In this document: piece after piece, positions 51,021-60,204 of the stretch
Layout of the letters: each line of letters starts with the position of its first letter
How positions within the stretch are numbered: the stretch's first letter is position 1
Origin: Rhizobium sp. FY34
Lineage (GTDB): Bacteria; Pseudomonadota; Alphaproteobacteria; Rhizobiales; Rhizobiaceae
NCBI RefSeq assembly: GCF_005222845.1
Contig: NZ_STFZ01000016.1
Coordinates: forward strand, 54,161 to 118,160
DNA length: 64,000 nt
Direction of reading: 5' to 3'
The notes under the pieces: model-generated
The model's database searches: none
What the model saw: the letters and a program-made list of their open reading frames with translations, nothing else
What the model was told of the DNA's origin: nothing
Program-made: the position numbers and the translations under genes

Positions 51021-52109
51021 ATGGTCGAGGAATTGATGAGCGACTATGGCGGCCGCCTCTTCATTGCGGTTTTCGGCGTCGGGCTCGGGCTCCTCTGCCT
51101 TGTCGGTGTACTGCTGATCCTGCGTCGACGCACAGGTCCCGCCCCCTTCTTGCGCGGCGGCAAGAACCGTCAACCGCGCCTGCAGGTGCTGGATGCGGCC
51201 GCCGTCGATGCCAGACGACGCATTGTGCTCGTGCGCCGCGACAATGTCGAGCATCTCGTGATGATCGGCGGACCGACCGATATCGTCATTGAAAGCGGCA
51301 TACAGAGCGCATCGCAGATTTCCGCTCTTCAGCCTCTGGCAACGGAACCGGATGTGCTTTCGCTCCAGGCCCCGCCCACAGAGCCGCGCCTTCAAGCACC
51401 GGCCAGACAACAGCAGCTGGCCGCGCCGCAGAAAGAGCGCGAAGCGTCCCCGGCCATGCCGGCGGAAACGACCCGCCGGGAACCACGCCGGCCTGTCGTG
51501 CCGGACCGCGCACCCGTCGCGGCAGAGACGCCCATCGAGCCGCCGCTGCGGACACCGGTTGCAGCACCGCCTGCTACAGCGACGCGCACGGAACCACCTG
51601 CGGCGATTGCGGAAGCAGCGGCGCCCGCCGCGGCAATGGTCGCCGCCATGCGTCCGCCCGAAACGGATGTTCCAGCCATCGCCCCTGCCCCAAAGCTCAC
51701 AGAAGTAGCCCCGGATTCCGATATCGGTGCTGCAGCCGATGCGCTGGATGCGGCCCGCCGCCGCGTCTTCCAGCCAGCGCTCGACCGCACGCCAACGCCC
51801 GCCCTAGCGGTGCCGGCCACGGCAACGCTGGCACCAGAGCCGGATTCTAGAGACGAGGCCGCGGCCCCCGAACCCACGGCCCGCTCACTTGGCAGCGATT
51901 TCGATCGCATCCTGGAAGAGGAAATGGCCAATAATCTGGCCATTGAACAAGCAGCAACGGCGCCCTCTGTCGCAGCCGCATCCACGCCATCCATGCCGCG
52001 CCGCGATCCGGCAAGCCCGCGCGTCACCGGTGCCACGCCGGAACCCTCGCTGCAAAACGAGATCGCCCGCATTTTTGGCGAAATGTCCGTGACCCGCGAC
52101 CAGCGATAG
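51021..52109 (+). CDS. FliO-like membrane protein with long Ala/Pro-rich tail
   Basis: The 362-residue protein has one membrane segment at about residues 12-34, then a FliO-like domain (RLQVLDAAAVDARRRIVLVRRDNVEHLVMIGGPTDIVIE). The remaining 250 residues are low-complexity Ala/Pro/Thr. FliO is part of flagellar export, but no other flagellar gene is here, and similar proteins sit beside cckA in rhizobia. The function of the tail is unknown. Confidence 0.72.
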   Translation: MVEELMSDYGGRLFIAVFGVGLGLLCLVGVLLILRRRTGPAPFLRGGKNRQPRLQVLDAAAVDARRRIVLVRRDNVEHLVMIGGPTDIVIESGIQSASQISALQPLATEPDVLSLQAPPTEPRLQAPARQQQLAAPQKEREASPAMPAETTRREPRRPVVPDRAPVAAETPIEPPLRTPVAAPPATATRTEPPAAIAEAAAPAAAMVAAMRPPETDVPAIAPAPKLTEVAPDSDIGAAADALDAARRRVFQPALDRTPTPALAVPATATLAPEPDSRDEAAAPEPTARSLGSDFDRILEEEMANNLAIEQAATAPSVAAASTPSMPRRDPASPRVTGATPEPSLQNEIARIFGEMSVTRDQR

Positions 52110-52192
52110 ACCGGCTCTCATCTGTTCGTTCAGCCGCACGCGACGTCAAAACACGTCTGCGGCTCCGTACGGTTGTTACAAAACTTTGCCAT

Positions 52193-52219
52193 AAAAAAAG
52201 GCACGCGACCCGCGTGCCT
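52193..52219 (-). terminator. Rho-independent terminator after dksA
   Basis: AGGCACGCG and CGCGTGCCT form a perfect 9-base stem with a 3-base loop, followed on the minus strand by seven T. It is 37 bases after the dksA stop. Confidence 0.9.
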
Positions 52220-52256
52220 GGAAATTTCTGAGAGGGAAAAAATCTGCGGGAAGAGA

Positions 52257-52676
52257 TTATTCGTCCCGGTAGACCTTTTCCCGACGCTCGTGGCGCTCTT
52301 GCGCCTCGATCGACAGCGTTGCGATGGGCCTTGCATCAAGGCGCTTCAGCCCGATCGGTTCGCCGGTTTCCTCGCAATAGCCGTAGGTGCCGTCATCAAT
52401 GCGTGCAAGCGCCGCGTCGATCTTGGAGATCAACTTTCTCTGGCGGTCACGGGCGCGCAATTCAATGGCCCTGTCGGTTTCGGAGGAGGCCCGGTCGGCG
52501 AGATCGGGGTGGTTGGCGCTTTCTTCAGCGAGATGGCCAAGGGTCTCGCGCGCTTCTCTCAGGATGTCGTTTTTCCAGGCTACCAGCTTGGCTCGGAAGT
52601 ATGCCTTCTGACTGGCATTCATGAATTCATCATCTTCCGAGAGGACGTAGCTGCTAAGGTCGATCTTCTCACTCAA
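52257..52676 (-). CDS. dksA: DksA, RNA polymerase-binding stringent response factor
   Basis: The 139-residue protein has a long coiled coil and a C-terminal zinc-finger-like region, and should work with ppGpp on RNA polymerase. The finger region reads YGYCEETGEPIGLKRLDARP and contains the only cysteine of the protein, so a four-Cys zinc site cannot form. Reduced-cysteine DksA proteins are known and can be active without zinc. It has its own promoter and terminator. Confidence 0.93.
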   Translation of the reverse strand: MSEKIDLSSYVLSEDDEFMNASQKAYFRAKLVAWKNDILREARETLGHLAEESANHPDLADRASSETDRAIELRARDRQRKLISKIDAALARIDDGTYGYCEETGEPIGLKRLDARPIATLSIEAQERHERREKVYRDE

Positions 52677-52711
52677 CGCAATTCTCCTGAAGAACAGCTC
52701 TCACGCCGCGC

Positions 52712-52741
52712 TCTATACTCCATTCCCATGTGCTGATTCAA
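52712..52741 (-). promoter_or_regulatory. Predicted dksA promoter
   Basis: On the minus strand TTGAAT (52736-52741) and TATAGA (52712-52717) are 18 bases apart, 36 bases upstream of the dksA start. The hexamers are good, but no other evidence supports it. Confidence 0.45.
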
Positions 52742-52949
52742 GCCTTACCCGCCGCGTAAACACATTTTTAAAACTGTCACATAAATCAGCTAAATGGCTA
52801 GAAATTATGCGTTTTCGCAAAATCCACACCCTGCCGGCCCACGACCCATGGCAGCATGCCCTTTGCCACACGCACGCAACGGGAGTGTTGACGCAAGGCC
52901 CGGTAGCGCGCTAATCGACTTGGAACACGACACGCAACGCGGAGCCTCA

Positions 52950-53459
52950 ATGATCATCGTCGATCCACCGCCCTTCCGCGTTTATCTCATGCGTCACGCC
53001 CGTTCCACCTGGGCAGAGCCCGGAGGGCGCGATTTTGACCGGTCTCTCGACGATCATGGCTATGCCGAGGCCGAACTGGTAAGCGCAAGGGCCGCAGACC
53101 GGATGCAAAGGCCTGATCTCGTCCTGTCATCGACGGCAAGGCGTTGCCGCCAGACGGCAGAAGCCGTGCAGCGCGCCTTTGGCGAAGATACCGAGATGCT
53201 GTTTGTCGATGAACTGTATAATGGCTCGCTCGAAACCTATCTCGCGGTACTTGCCGGCCAGAAGCAGGCCGGCGCCCTGATGCTGATCGGCCATAATCCG
53301 ACGCTTGAGGAAGTGCTGGAATCGATGATCGGCCCCGACAGGCTGGCCGCCACCATACCGTCCGGCTATCCAACGGCAGGGCTCGCAGCGCTGGAGCATG
53401 GTGGCACGGTGATGGCCGCGTCCGGCACATGGCTGCTGAAGGATTTCCTCACCGCCTGA
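52950..53459 (+). CDS. SixA-like histidine phosphatase
   Basis: The 169-residue protein belongs to the histidine phosphatase branch that includes SixA. The catalytic LMRHARS motif and the second His in IGHNPTLEEVLE are present. SixA removes phosphate from HPt-domain histidines, and this window also encodes an HPt protein. The start at 52950 has GGAG 5 bases upstream; the longer frame adds non-conserved residues. Confidence 0.87.
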   Translation: MIIVDPPPFRVYLMRHARSTWAEPGGRDFDRSLDDHGYAEAELVSARAADRMQRPDLVLSSTARRCRQTAEAVQRAFGEDTEMLFVDELYNGSLETYLAVLAGQKQAGALMLIGHNPTLEEVLESMIGPDRLAATIPSGYPTAGLAALEHGGTVMAASGTWLLKDFLTA

Positions 53460-53621
53460 ACGAAGGTTTTGCCAACCGTCAGACGGGCCGCGATCTTGCC
53501 CCGGCTGTCGGCGCCCTGCGCAGCCTTGTCCTGCAGCGGATCGGAGAGAGCACCGACAGCACCCTTTATCCGGCGGCGCCAGTCTCTATATAGGGGTGAA
53601 CACGCATCGACAGGTTCCCCC

Positions 53622-55097
53622 TTGCCGCCATCACTCACCACCTTCACCGACGACGCCCTGATCGCCTTCGATAATCTCGCGGATCGGGCCACGGGCCTTG
53701 TCAACCCGACGATAAGACTTGGCGTCACCGGCCTGTCGCGCGCCGGCAAAACGGTGTTCATCTCCTCTCTCGTCCATAACCTACTGCATGGCGGACGCCT
53801 GCCGCTGTTTGAGGCCATGCGTTCGGGCCGCGTCTCGTCCGTGCGACTGGAGCCCCAGCCGGATGATGCCATTCCTCGCTTCCAGTATGAGGATCATATC
53901 GAGGCGCTGGTGCGAGACCGCATCTGGCCAGAATCGACCCGCGCCATATCGGAGCTGCGCCTGACACTGGACTATCAGAGCGCCAGTGGCTGGGGCCGGT
54001 TCTTTTCGCCGGGCAGGCTCACCATAGACATTGTCGATTATCCAGGCGAATGGCTGCTCGACCTGCCGCTTCTCGCGCAGGATTACCGCACCTTCAGCAA
54101 CAATACCGTGGCGCTGGCGCAGACCGGCATCCGCCGTGATCTGGCGCGCGACTGGCTGGCGCTGGCGACAAGCCTTGACCCACATGCGGCTGCCGACGAG
54201 ATGACCGCCCGCCGGCTGTCGGAAAGTTTTGCCGCCTATCTCAAGGCCTGCAAATCCGACGAGCGGTCGCTGTCGACCCTGCCGCCCGGCCGCTTCCTCA
54301 TGCCGGGGGATCTGGAAGGCTCGCCGGCGCTCACCTTTGCGCCGCTGCCGAACCTGCCCGAGGCACGCTTTGAAAAAGGCACGCTCGGCGCCATGATGGA
54401 GCGCCGTTTCGAGGCCTATAAATCGGTCGTCGTGCGCCCCTTCTTCCGCGAGCATTTCGCTCGCATCGATCGGCAGATCGTTCTCATAGACGCGCTTCAG
54501 GCGCTCAACCGCGGCACGGAAGCCGTGCAGGACCTAGAGCGCGCGCTTTCCGATGTTCTGGCCTGCTTCCGCCCCGGCACCAATTCGCTTCTCTCCTCGC
54601 TGCTTGGCCGGCGCATCGACAAGGTTCTGGTGGCAGCAACCAAGGCCGATCACCTGCACCATGAAAGCCATGACCGGCTGGAGGCGATCACCCGCCGCCT
54701 TGTTGACCGGGCGATCGAGCGCATCGGCATGTCGGGCGCAGGCATTGATGTCATGGCCATGGCCTCGGTGCGCGCCACCCGCGAAGCAACCGTCCGGCAG
54801 AATGGCACGCTCCTGCCAGTCATCACCGGCACGCCTATGGCAGGCGAGGAGATCGGCGGCGAAATCTTCGATGGAAATCGCAAAACTGCTATATTTCCCG
54901 GTGACTTGCCGGACAAAACGGATTCATTGTTTGAAGCACCGGATTCAAAACCTGAAGCAGGCCTCGTTCCGCATTTGAATATCGTGCGTTTTCGCCCGCC
55001 AGACCTCGATGAAACGCAAAAAGGCATCAAGCTTTCGGTGCCGCATATCCGCCTCGACCGCGCCTTGCAGTTCCTGTTCGGAGATCGACTGGCATGA
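53622..55097 (+). CDS. YcjX-type P-loop NTPase (DUF463)
   Basis: The product (491 residues from the TTG at 53622) is a YcjX family GTPase-like protein with a P-loop GLSRAGKT and the segment DIVDYPGEWLLDLPLL. In other bacteria it pairs with the membrane protein YcjF and is linked to envelope stress. TTG was chosen because homologues start PPSLTTFTDDAL; no ATG occurs upstream within the conserved part. It overlaps the next gene by 4 bases. Confidence 0.87.
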   Translation: MPPSLTTFTDDALIAFDNLADRATGLVNPTIRLGVTGLSRAGKTVFISSLVHNLLHGGRLPLFEAMRSGRVSSVRLEPQPDDAIPRFQYEDHIEALVRDRIWPESTRAISELRLTLDYQSASGWGRFFSPGRLTIDIVDYPGEWLLDLPLLAQDYRTFSNNTVALAQTGIRRDLARDWLALATSLDPHAAADEMTARRLSESFAAYLKACKSDERSLSTLPPGRFLMPGDLEGSPALTFAPLPNLPEARFEKGTLGAMMERRFEAYKSVVVRPFFREHFARIDRQIVLIDALQALNRGTEAVQDLERALSDVLACFRPGTNSLLSSLLGRRIDKVLVAATKADHLHHESHDRLEAITRRLVDRAIERIGMSGAGIDVMAMASVRATREATVRQNGTLLPVITGTPMAGEEIGGEIFDGNRKTAIFPGDLPDKTDSLFEAPDSKPEAGLVPHLNIVRFRPPDLDETQKGIKLSVPHIRLDRALQFLFGDRLA

Positions 55098-56146
55098 CAT
55101 CCCCGCATGACCCATCCGCACCTCGGCGTCCCGGTGTCTTCTCGCTGGACGAGGAGGCAAAGACAGTGGCACCACCCCGGCCACCGCGTGCCTTCGATGA
55201 CGGCTTCACGCTGACGCCCGACGAGGACGACCCTTTCCTCACGCCGCCTGAACTCGCCGAGACCGCCATTGCCACACCGCGCAAGCGCGGCTTTCCCTTC
55301 GGCAGGCTTGCGCTTGGCGCGCTTAGCGCCTTCCTGTCGCTAGCCTTCTGGCTCTGGGCGGATGGGGTAGTGCGCGATCTCTTTGCCCGTGCCGACTGGC
55401 TGGGCTATGCCGCCATTGCCGTTTTGTCGATCGCCTTGCTGTCGCTTGCCATTGTCATCGCCCTCGAGGTTCTGGGCCTGATGCGGCTTGGTGCCGTGCA
55501 GTCGCTGAAGGAAGAGGCGCAGGCGGTCGGCCCGCGTGCCGGCCAGAAGGCCGCCCGTGCCATTGTCGAGCGGCTCACCGCGCTGATTGCCCACCGTGCC
55601 GAAACCGCCAAGGGGCGCGCAGCGCTCGATGCCACACGCGATGATATCATCGACGGGCCGCAGCTTCTGGATCTGGCCGAACGCGAACTGCTCGGGCCGC
55701 TTGATGCCCGTGCCCGCGCCCTCATCCTGGGTTCTGCCAAGCGCACTTCCGTCGTCACCGCCATCAGCCCGCGCGCCGTCGTCGATCTCGCCTATGTGCT
55801 GTTTGAAGTTACCCGTCTGGTGCGCGCCATGGCCGAACTTTATGGCGGAAGGCCGGGCACACTCGGGCTTTTGCGCCTGCTGCGCGATGTCGTGGCCCAC
55901 CTGGCTGTCACCGGCACGATTGCGGTCGGCGACAGCCTTGCCCAGCAACTGCTCGGCCATGGCATTGCCGCCAAGCTCTCCACAAGGCTCGGCGAAGGCG
56001 TCATCAACGGTCTTCTGACGGCGCGAATCGGCATTGCCGCCATGGATCTCTGCCGGCCATTGCCATTTCGGGCGATGAAGCGGCCGGGAATTGGTGACTT
56101 CGTATCGGATATTGCCGGGACCGCTATAAACGCACCGCGCGGATAG
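55094..56146 (+). CDS. YcjF-like membrane protein (TIGR01620/DUF697)
   Basis: The 350-residue partner of YcjX has an acidic N-terminus, two membrane segments at about residues 74-95 and 105-130, and a DUF697 C-terminal region (VNAL-like ISPRAVVDLAYVLFEVTRLV). The start overlaps the YcjX stop as ATGA, which supports a two-gene unit. Confidence 0.85.
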   Translation: MTSPHDPSAPRRPGVFSLDEEAKTVAPPRPPRAFDDGFTLTPDEDDPFLTPPELAETAIATPRKRGFPFGRLALGALSAFLSLAFWLWADGVVRDLFARADWLGYAAIAVLSIALLSLAIVIALEVLGLMRLGAVQSLKEEAQAVGPRAGQKAARAIVERLTALIAHRAETAKGRAALDATRDDIIDGPQLLDLAERELLGPLDARARALILGSAKRTSVVTAISPRAVVDLAYVLFEVTRLVRAMAELYGGRPGTLGLLRLLRDVVAHLAVTGTIAVGDSLAQQLLGHGIAAKLSTRLGEGVINGLLTARIGIAAMDLCRPLPFRAMKRPGIGDFVSDIAGTAINAPRG

Positions 56147-56173
56147 CCTGTCGCCCCCTCCAGACAGCCGAAG

Positions 56174-56192
56174 TAAACGCGACATTAACCAT
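56174..56192 (+). promoter_or_regulatory. Near-consensus CtrA site
   Basis: TAAA-CGCGACA-TTAACCAT has a perfect right half (TTAACCAT) and one mismatch in the left half. It lies 54 bases upstream of the exported-protein gene. Confidence 0.45.
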
Positions 56193-56245
56193 TCGGGACG
56201 TATTGTCAGCCCTCGACACGATGCTGCTCGCCCAAGGAAAGTTAA

Positions 56246-56800
56246 ATGGTCTCGCGCTTCTTTTCGCTGAAAGGCGGGCTTTTTGCCGCCACGTCCATCG
56301 CCGTTGCCGCGATTCTGCCGCAGGCGGAAGCTGCCTCGCGCGACAAGGTGTTTTTCGACAATGCCGCCGGCGCCTGGAAAGGTCCGGGTGAAATCGTCGC
56401 GGGCAAATACAAGGGCACCAAGTTCACCTGCAACCTGATCGGCGAGCCGGCCCCCGATGCCGAAGCCGGCATCAAGCTGGATGGCATCTGCCGCGTCGGC
56501 GTATTCAAACAGCCGATGTCGGCTGTCATCACCCAGGTCGGCGGCACCTATAAGGGCAAGTTCCTCGATGGCGCCGAAGGCAAGGGTCTCGATGTCGTGT
56601 CTGGCGCAGTCAACGGCGACAAGATGGTTGTCGGCATCAATCGCGCCAAGCTGAACGGGGCCATGGTGGCGCGCATGCAGAACAACAATGTCATGAATGT
56701 CACGATTTCGGTCAAGGTCGAGGAAGACATGGTTCCGGTGATTGGCCTGGCGCTGACCCGCGACACGGACCCGATTGCCGTCGGCTCGATCGATCCCTGA
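56246..56800 (+). CDS. Exported protein of unknown function
   Basis: The 184-residue precursor has a signal peptide (residues 1-29, ending AEA-A) and a mature part of about 155 residues rich in beta-type segments (GAWKGPGEIVAGKYKGTKFTCNL). Two cysteines (in TCNLIG and GICRVG) may bond. I do not recognise the family. A near-consensus CtrA site lies upstream. It is convergent with folK, touching end to end. Confidence 0.75.
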   Translation: MVSRFFSLKGGLFAATSIAVAAILPQAEAASRDKVFFDNAAGAWKGPGEIVAGKYKGTKFTCNLIGEPAPDAEAGIKLDGICRVGVFKQPMSAVITQVGGTYKGKFLDGAEGKGLDVVSGAVNGDKMVVGINRAKLNGAMVARMQNNNVMNVTISVKVEEDMVPVIGLALTRDTDPIAVGSIDP

Positions 56801-57316
56801 TCAACGCTCGCTCAGGCGCCACCAGTCGCGGCCTTCATCGGCCACCGCAATGCCCGTGACATCGGCCTGGCACAGCCAGGCCGAAACTGTTTTGCCCAAC
56901 ACGACCAGATCCGGTGCGATATCGTTGAGCGGCATCAGAACGAAACCACGCTCCACCATGCGCGGATGCGGCACGTCCAGCCCCTCCTCGTGGACGTGCC
57001 GGTCGCCATAGGTCAGCACATCGATATCGATCGTACGCGGCCCCCACCGCTCGATACGCACCCGCTTCATGCCCCGCTCGATCGACAGGCAGAGATCGAG
57101 CAGTTGCTTGGGCGAAAGCGAGGTCTTCAGCACCGCGCAGGCATTGAAGAAATCCGCCTGGTCCGTCTTGCCCCAGGGCGGCGTGCGATAAAGCCGCGAA
57201 ACACCCGTGACAACACAGTCATCGCGCTGGTCAAGACTGCGCAAGGCCTCCGCCATGGACCGGCCGGGATCGCCGATATTGCCGCCAAGCCCGATCGATG
57301 CCTCGACAAACTCCAT
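56801..57316 (-). CDS. folK: 6-hydroxymethyl-7,8-dihydropterin pyrophosphokinase
   Basis: The 171-residue enzyme adds pyrophosphate to hydroxymethyl-dihydropterin for folate synthesis. The signature RWGPRTIDIDVLTYG and the N-terminal ASIGLGGNIGDP are clear. The start at 57316 is 10 bases after folB. It is the last gene of folP-folB-folK. Confidence 0.93.
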   Translation of the reverse strand: MEFVEASIGLGGNIGDPGRSMAEALRSLDQRDDCVVTGVSRLYRTPPWGKTDQADFFNACAVLKTSLSPKQLLDLCLSIERGMKRVRIERWGPRTIDIDVLTYGDRHVHEEGLDVPHPRMVERGFVLMPLNDIAPDLVVLGKTVSAWLCQADVTGIAVADEGRDWWRLSER

Positions 57317-57326
57317 GGCCGATGGT

Positions 57327-57692
57327 TCAGGGCCGGTGCTCAACACGCACCTCCACATAATCGAGAATGCCGGGGATCGGCACGCTCGGCTTGCGCACGG
57401 TGATCGCCGCGCAGCTGATGATTGGGAAACGCGCGCAGAGCGCCAGCGCCACGTCATGGGCCAAAGCCTCGATCAGCGCCCGGCGGGTTTTCGTTACCAC
57501 ATCCTCGATCACACCAAAGGCATGGCCATAATGCAGGGTCGCCTCAAGATCATCCTGTGTCAGCGCCGCATTCGCCGGCACATCAAGCTCGGCATCGACA
57601 AAGAAGCGCTGGCCGAGAACCTCTTCCTCCGGCAAGGCACCGTGGCGCGCAAAGAAGGCGCAATTTTTCAGCGTAATCCTATAGGTGCTCAA
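57327..57692 (-). CDS. folB: Dihydroneopterin aldolase
   Basis: The 121-residue enzyme splits dihydroneopterin in folate synthesis. YRITLKNCAFFARHGALPEE and the conserved Lys in VRKPSVPIPG are typical. The start overlaps the folP stop by 4 bases, showing coupling. Confidence 0.94.
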   Translation of the reverse strand: MSTYRITLKNCAFFARHGALPEEEVLGQRFFVDAELDVPANAALTQDDLEATLHYGHAFGVIEDVVTKTRRALIEALAHDVALALCARFPIISCAAITVRKPSVPIPGILDYVEVRVEHRP

Positions 57693-58561
57693 AGGCCTGT
57701 CTCCTTGCCGGCCGGCAGTGCAGCCAGCATGGCATCGGCAATGCGCAGCGCATCGCGGTTGGTGGCAATGTCATGGACGCGAAAAACATGGGCGCCGGCC
57801 ATGCGCAAAAGCGCCGTGGTCGCCGCCGTTCCCACATCGCGGGCGGATGCCGGGTCACGACCGGTTGCCGCACCGATGAAACGCTTGCGCGATGTGCCCG
57901 CCAGAAGCGGCAGGTTGAGCGCCTGCAAGTGCTCAAACCGCGCCATCAGCGCCAGATCCTCCTCGGCCGTCTTGGCAAAGCCGAATCCGGGATCGAGAAG
58001 AATGCAGCCGCGCTCAATGCCGGCTGCGTCGGAAAGCTGAAGCGACGCGGCAAAGAAGGCCATCTGGTCCTCGATCACGTCGTCGAGTTTCTCCGCTTCG
58101 CGGCCGCGTCCCGTATGCATCATTACCAGCCCGGCGCCGGCCTCTGCCACCACGCCCGCCATGTCCGGGTCAAAGCGCAGGCCATAGACATCGTTGACGA
58201 TATGCGCACCGGCCTCAAGCGCTGCACGCGCGGTGTCTGCCCGGTAGGTATCGATGGAAATCAGCGCATCCGTCTGCCCTGCAAGCGCCTCGATTACCGG
58301 CAGGACACGGTCCTGTTCTTCCTTGGGACTCACCGGCATTGCGCCGGGCCGGGTCGATTCGCCGCCGATGTCGAGGATCGATGCCCCTTCCGCCACGCAG
58401 GAGAGTGCATGGGAAACGGCCGCATCCCGGCCCGCATGCCGTCCGCCATCGGAAAAGGAATCCGGCGTCACATTGATGATGGCCATCAGATGGCCGGAAG
58501 CCCCAAGCTTAAGGCGCCTGCCCCTGCCGACCTTCCAGCTGCTGTTGCCGGGGAATATCAC
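57689..58561 (-). CDS. folP: Dihydropteroate synthase
   Basis: The 290-residue TIM-barrel enzyme joins p-aminobenzoate to the pterin and is the target of sulfonamides. Conserved regions are MAIINVTPDSFSDGG, DIGGESTRPGA, and AGTSRKRFIG. The GTG at 58561 is preferred because GAGG lies upstream and the result has normal length; the frame extends to 58708 but would then overlap the divergent gene. Confidence 0.92.
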   Translation of the reverse strand: MIFPGNSSWKVGRGRRLKLGASGHLMAIINVTPDSFSDGGRHAGRDAAVSHALSCVAEGASILDIGGESTRPGAMPVSPKEEQDRVLPVIEALAGQTDALISIDTYRADTARAALEAGAHIVNDVYGLRFDPDMAGVVAEAGAGLVMMHTGRGREAEKLDDVIEDQMAFFAASLQLSDAAGIERGCILLDPGFGFAKTAEEDLALMARFEHLQALNLPLLAGTSRKRFIGAATGRDPASARDVGTAATTALLRMAGAHVFRVHDIATNRDALRIADAMLAALPAGKETGL

Positions 58562-58667
58562 TTCGGCCTCAATCTTTTTGGAATCACGAAGAATTTCGAA
58601 ACGCTGTGTTGCGATGCTAAGCGCTATGCCCCAAGCTTTGACCAGTTTCAATCTTTCAAGGACCAGA

Positions 58668-59285
58668 ATGTCCCTTCCCCGCCGTCGCCTTGCGCTTTTC
58701 GGCGCCACACTGCTTGTGTGGATGCTGCCCGGTGCGCCCTATGCCGATCCGGTGATCAGCAAATCCTATTCCTATTTCTCGATTGGCGGACGAACGGCGG
58801 AAGATCTCGATGCCGAACTGGAACGCCGCGGGCCCTTGACCCGCCAGACCGGTTTTCGCCATCCCGGCGCCACGGAAATCCGTTTCGGCGGCGAAGTGAC
58901 CTACCTGGAAAGCGAAGGCAGATGCGCCATCGGCGGTGCCAGGGTCACACTGACCACGCGCATCATCCTGCCGCGCTGGACCAACCGCAAACGCGCGCCC
59001 GATACACTGGGCCTGATCTGGGATACGCTGTCGGCCGATATCAAGCGGCATGAGGAGCGCCATGCGGAAATCGCCCGCAACCATGCCCGCCAGTTGGAAC
59101 GGGCGCTTCTCAATCTGTCCCCGGCACGCACATGCAATGCCATGGAAGCGCGGGTGGGCGAGATCACCAAGGACATGATCCAGGCACATGACACCGAACA
59201 GCTGCGCTTCGACATGGTCGAATCGAAAAATTTCGATGCCCGTATGATGCGCCTGCTGAAGTATCGCGCCGGCGCCACCGACTGA
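58668..59285 (+). CDS. Secreted DUF922 family protein (putative zinc protease)
   Basis: The 205-residue precursor has a signal peptide ending near PYA-DPV, then a DUF922 domain. The motif RHEERHAEIARNHA contains HEERH, which fits the HExxH metal site of the family. These proteins are predicted zinc proteases, but none has a known target. The ATG at 58668 has AAGGA upstream. It is divergent from folP. Confidence 0.8.
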   Translation: MSLPRRRLALFGATLLVWMLPGAPYADPVISKSYSYFSIGGRTAEDLDAELERRGPLTRQTGFRHPGATEIRFGGEVTYLESEGRCAIGGARVTLTTRIILPRWTNRKRAPDTLGLIWDTLSADIKRHEERHAEIARNHARQLERALLNLSPARTCNAMEARVGEITKDMIQAHDTEQLRFDMVESKNFDARMMRLLKYRAGATD

Positions 59286-59703
59286 AATCTCGCCCTTCGC
59301 CTGCCTGACGTTACGGACACAAGGCCGGACGCACGGCAACCCTTGCGCGAATCTTGCGCCAGGCTGATGTCACCTGCGGGGATTGACTGGTGATTTCTTC
59401 CAATGGCGTGCGTGAAGGAATGCTTATATATTCGAAACCACTGAAGGAGCACATGAAAATGCTGCTCTGGAAGAGAGGGTTCCGATGCTGCTAGCGAGGC
59501 GGCGCAGGCGGCATCGGCACCTCTTCTTCACCGGCATCTCTCTTGCGCCGACATGACAAGTGCTCCAATCGAGCCCGAACCGCAGTTCGCATATGGCAAA
59601 CTTCCGTGTTCCACCCGTTTCCCGCGTGTTTCCGATGTTCTCCCGGCGTATTCTCAAAGCCCCAGGTGTTTCCTCCCTCGCCTGCCGGTGATACGCCCAC
59701 CTT
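59286..59703 (+). other. 418-base gap, possible small RNA gene
   Basis: No protein gene longer than 30 residues is supported here. An AT-rich TATATATT (59424-59433) is followed by AAGGAG and a 13-codon frame MKMLLWKRGFRCC (59453-59494). The second half contains recurring pyrimidine-rich TTTCC/TTCTCCC motifs (59600-59680) and CCTCCC, which resembles anti-Shine-Dalgarno loops of rhizobial small RNAs. It ends at a strong plus-strand terminator. It does not look like tRNA, tmRNA, RNase P or SRP RNA. Confidence 0.4.
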
Positions 59704-59744
59704 GGCCTCGCTTGACGCACTTGCGCAGCGAGGCCTTTTTCTTT
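59704..59744 (+). terminator. Strong plus-strand rho-independent terminator
   Basis: GGCCTCGCT and AGCGAGGCC form a perfect 9-base stem, extended inside by CGC/GCG, and are followed by TTTTTCTTT. It faces plus-strand transcripts only, since the minus strand has no T run beyond the stem. Confidence 0.85.
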
Positions 59745-59775
59745 GTTTGACACTCTCTGCGCAACGGCGCCCAGA

Positions 59776-60096
59776 TCAGCCTTGGCGTTCCGGCACATGG
59801 ACCACAAGCCCGTCAAGCTCGGGGGTGATCTTGATCTGACAGGAAAGCCGCGACGCAGGGCGCACGTCGAAGGCGAAATCCAACATGTCTTCCTCCATCG
59901 GCGCCGGTCCGCCGACAGCCGTCGCCCAGGCGTCATCGACATAGACATGACAGGTGGCACAGGCACAGGCGCCGCCGCATTCCGCGTCGATCCCCGGCAC
60001 GGAGTTGCGCACGGCATTCTCCATCACGGTCGATCCGGGCTGGGCGTCGATATCAATGCGCGTGCCGTCGAAGGCAACGATGGTCAATTGCGTCAT
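59776..60096 (-). CDS. 2Fe-2S ferredoxin, adrenodoxin type
   Basis: The 106-residue protein carries the adrenodoxin-type cluster ligands: Cys-x5-Cys-x2-Cys in [12 protein letters not shown] and a later Cys in LSCQI. Such ferredoxins give electrons to Fe-S assembly or to monooxygenases. The ATG at 60096 has AGGA 7 bases upstream; an in-frame ATG at 60144 would add a non-conserved extension. Confidence 0.93.
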   Translation of the reverse strand: MTQLTIVAFDGTRIDIDAQPGSTVMENAVRNSVPGIDAECGGACACATCHVYVDDAWATAVGGPAPMEEDMLDFAFDVRPASRLSCQIKITPELDGLVVHVPERQG

Positions 60097-60204
60097 TTCG
60101 GGATCCTGGAAAACAAACAAAAAGGCGGCGTTGTCTTCCGACAATTCACCGCCCCAGTCAATCTTAACCCGGAAATGCCGGCATGAACGCTTGGGCCGCG
60201 TGCG

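Noticed and set aside
51021..52109. FliO-like gene considered as evidence of a flagellar locus
   Set aside because: No other flagellar gene is in the window; the neighbour is cckA.
59286..59703. Gap considered as 6S RNA, RNase P RNA, tmRNA or SRP RNA
   Set aside because: None of the hallmark conserved segments of those RNAs could be found on either strand, and the genes usually beside 6S RNA are absent.
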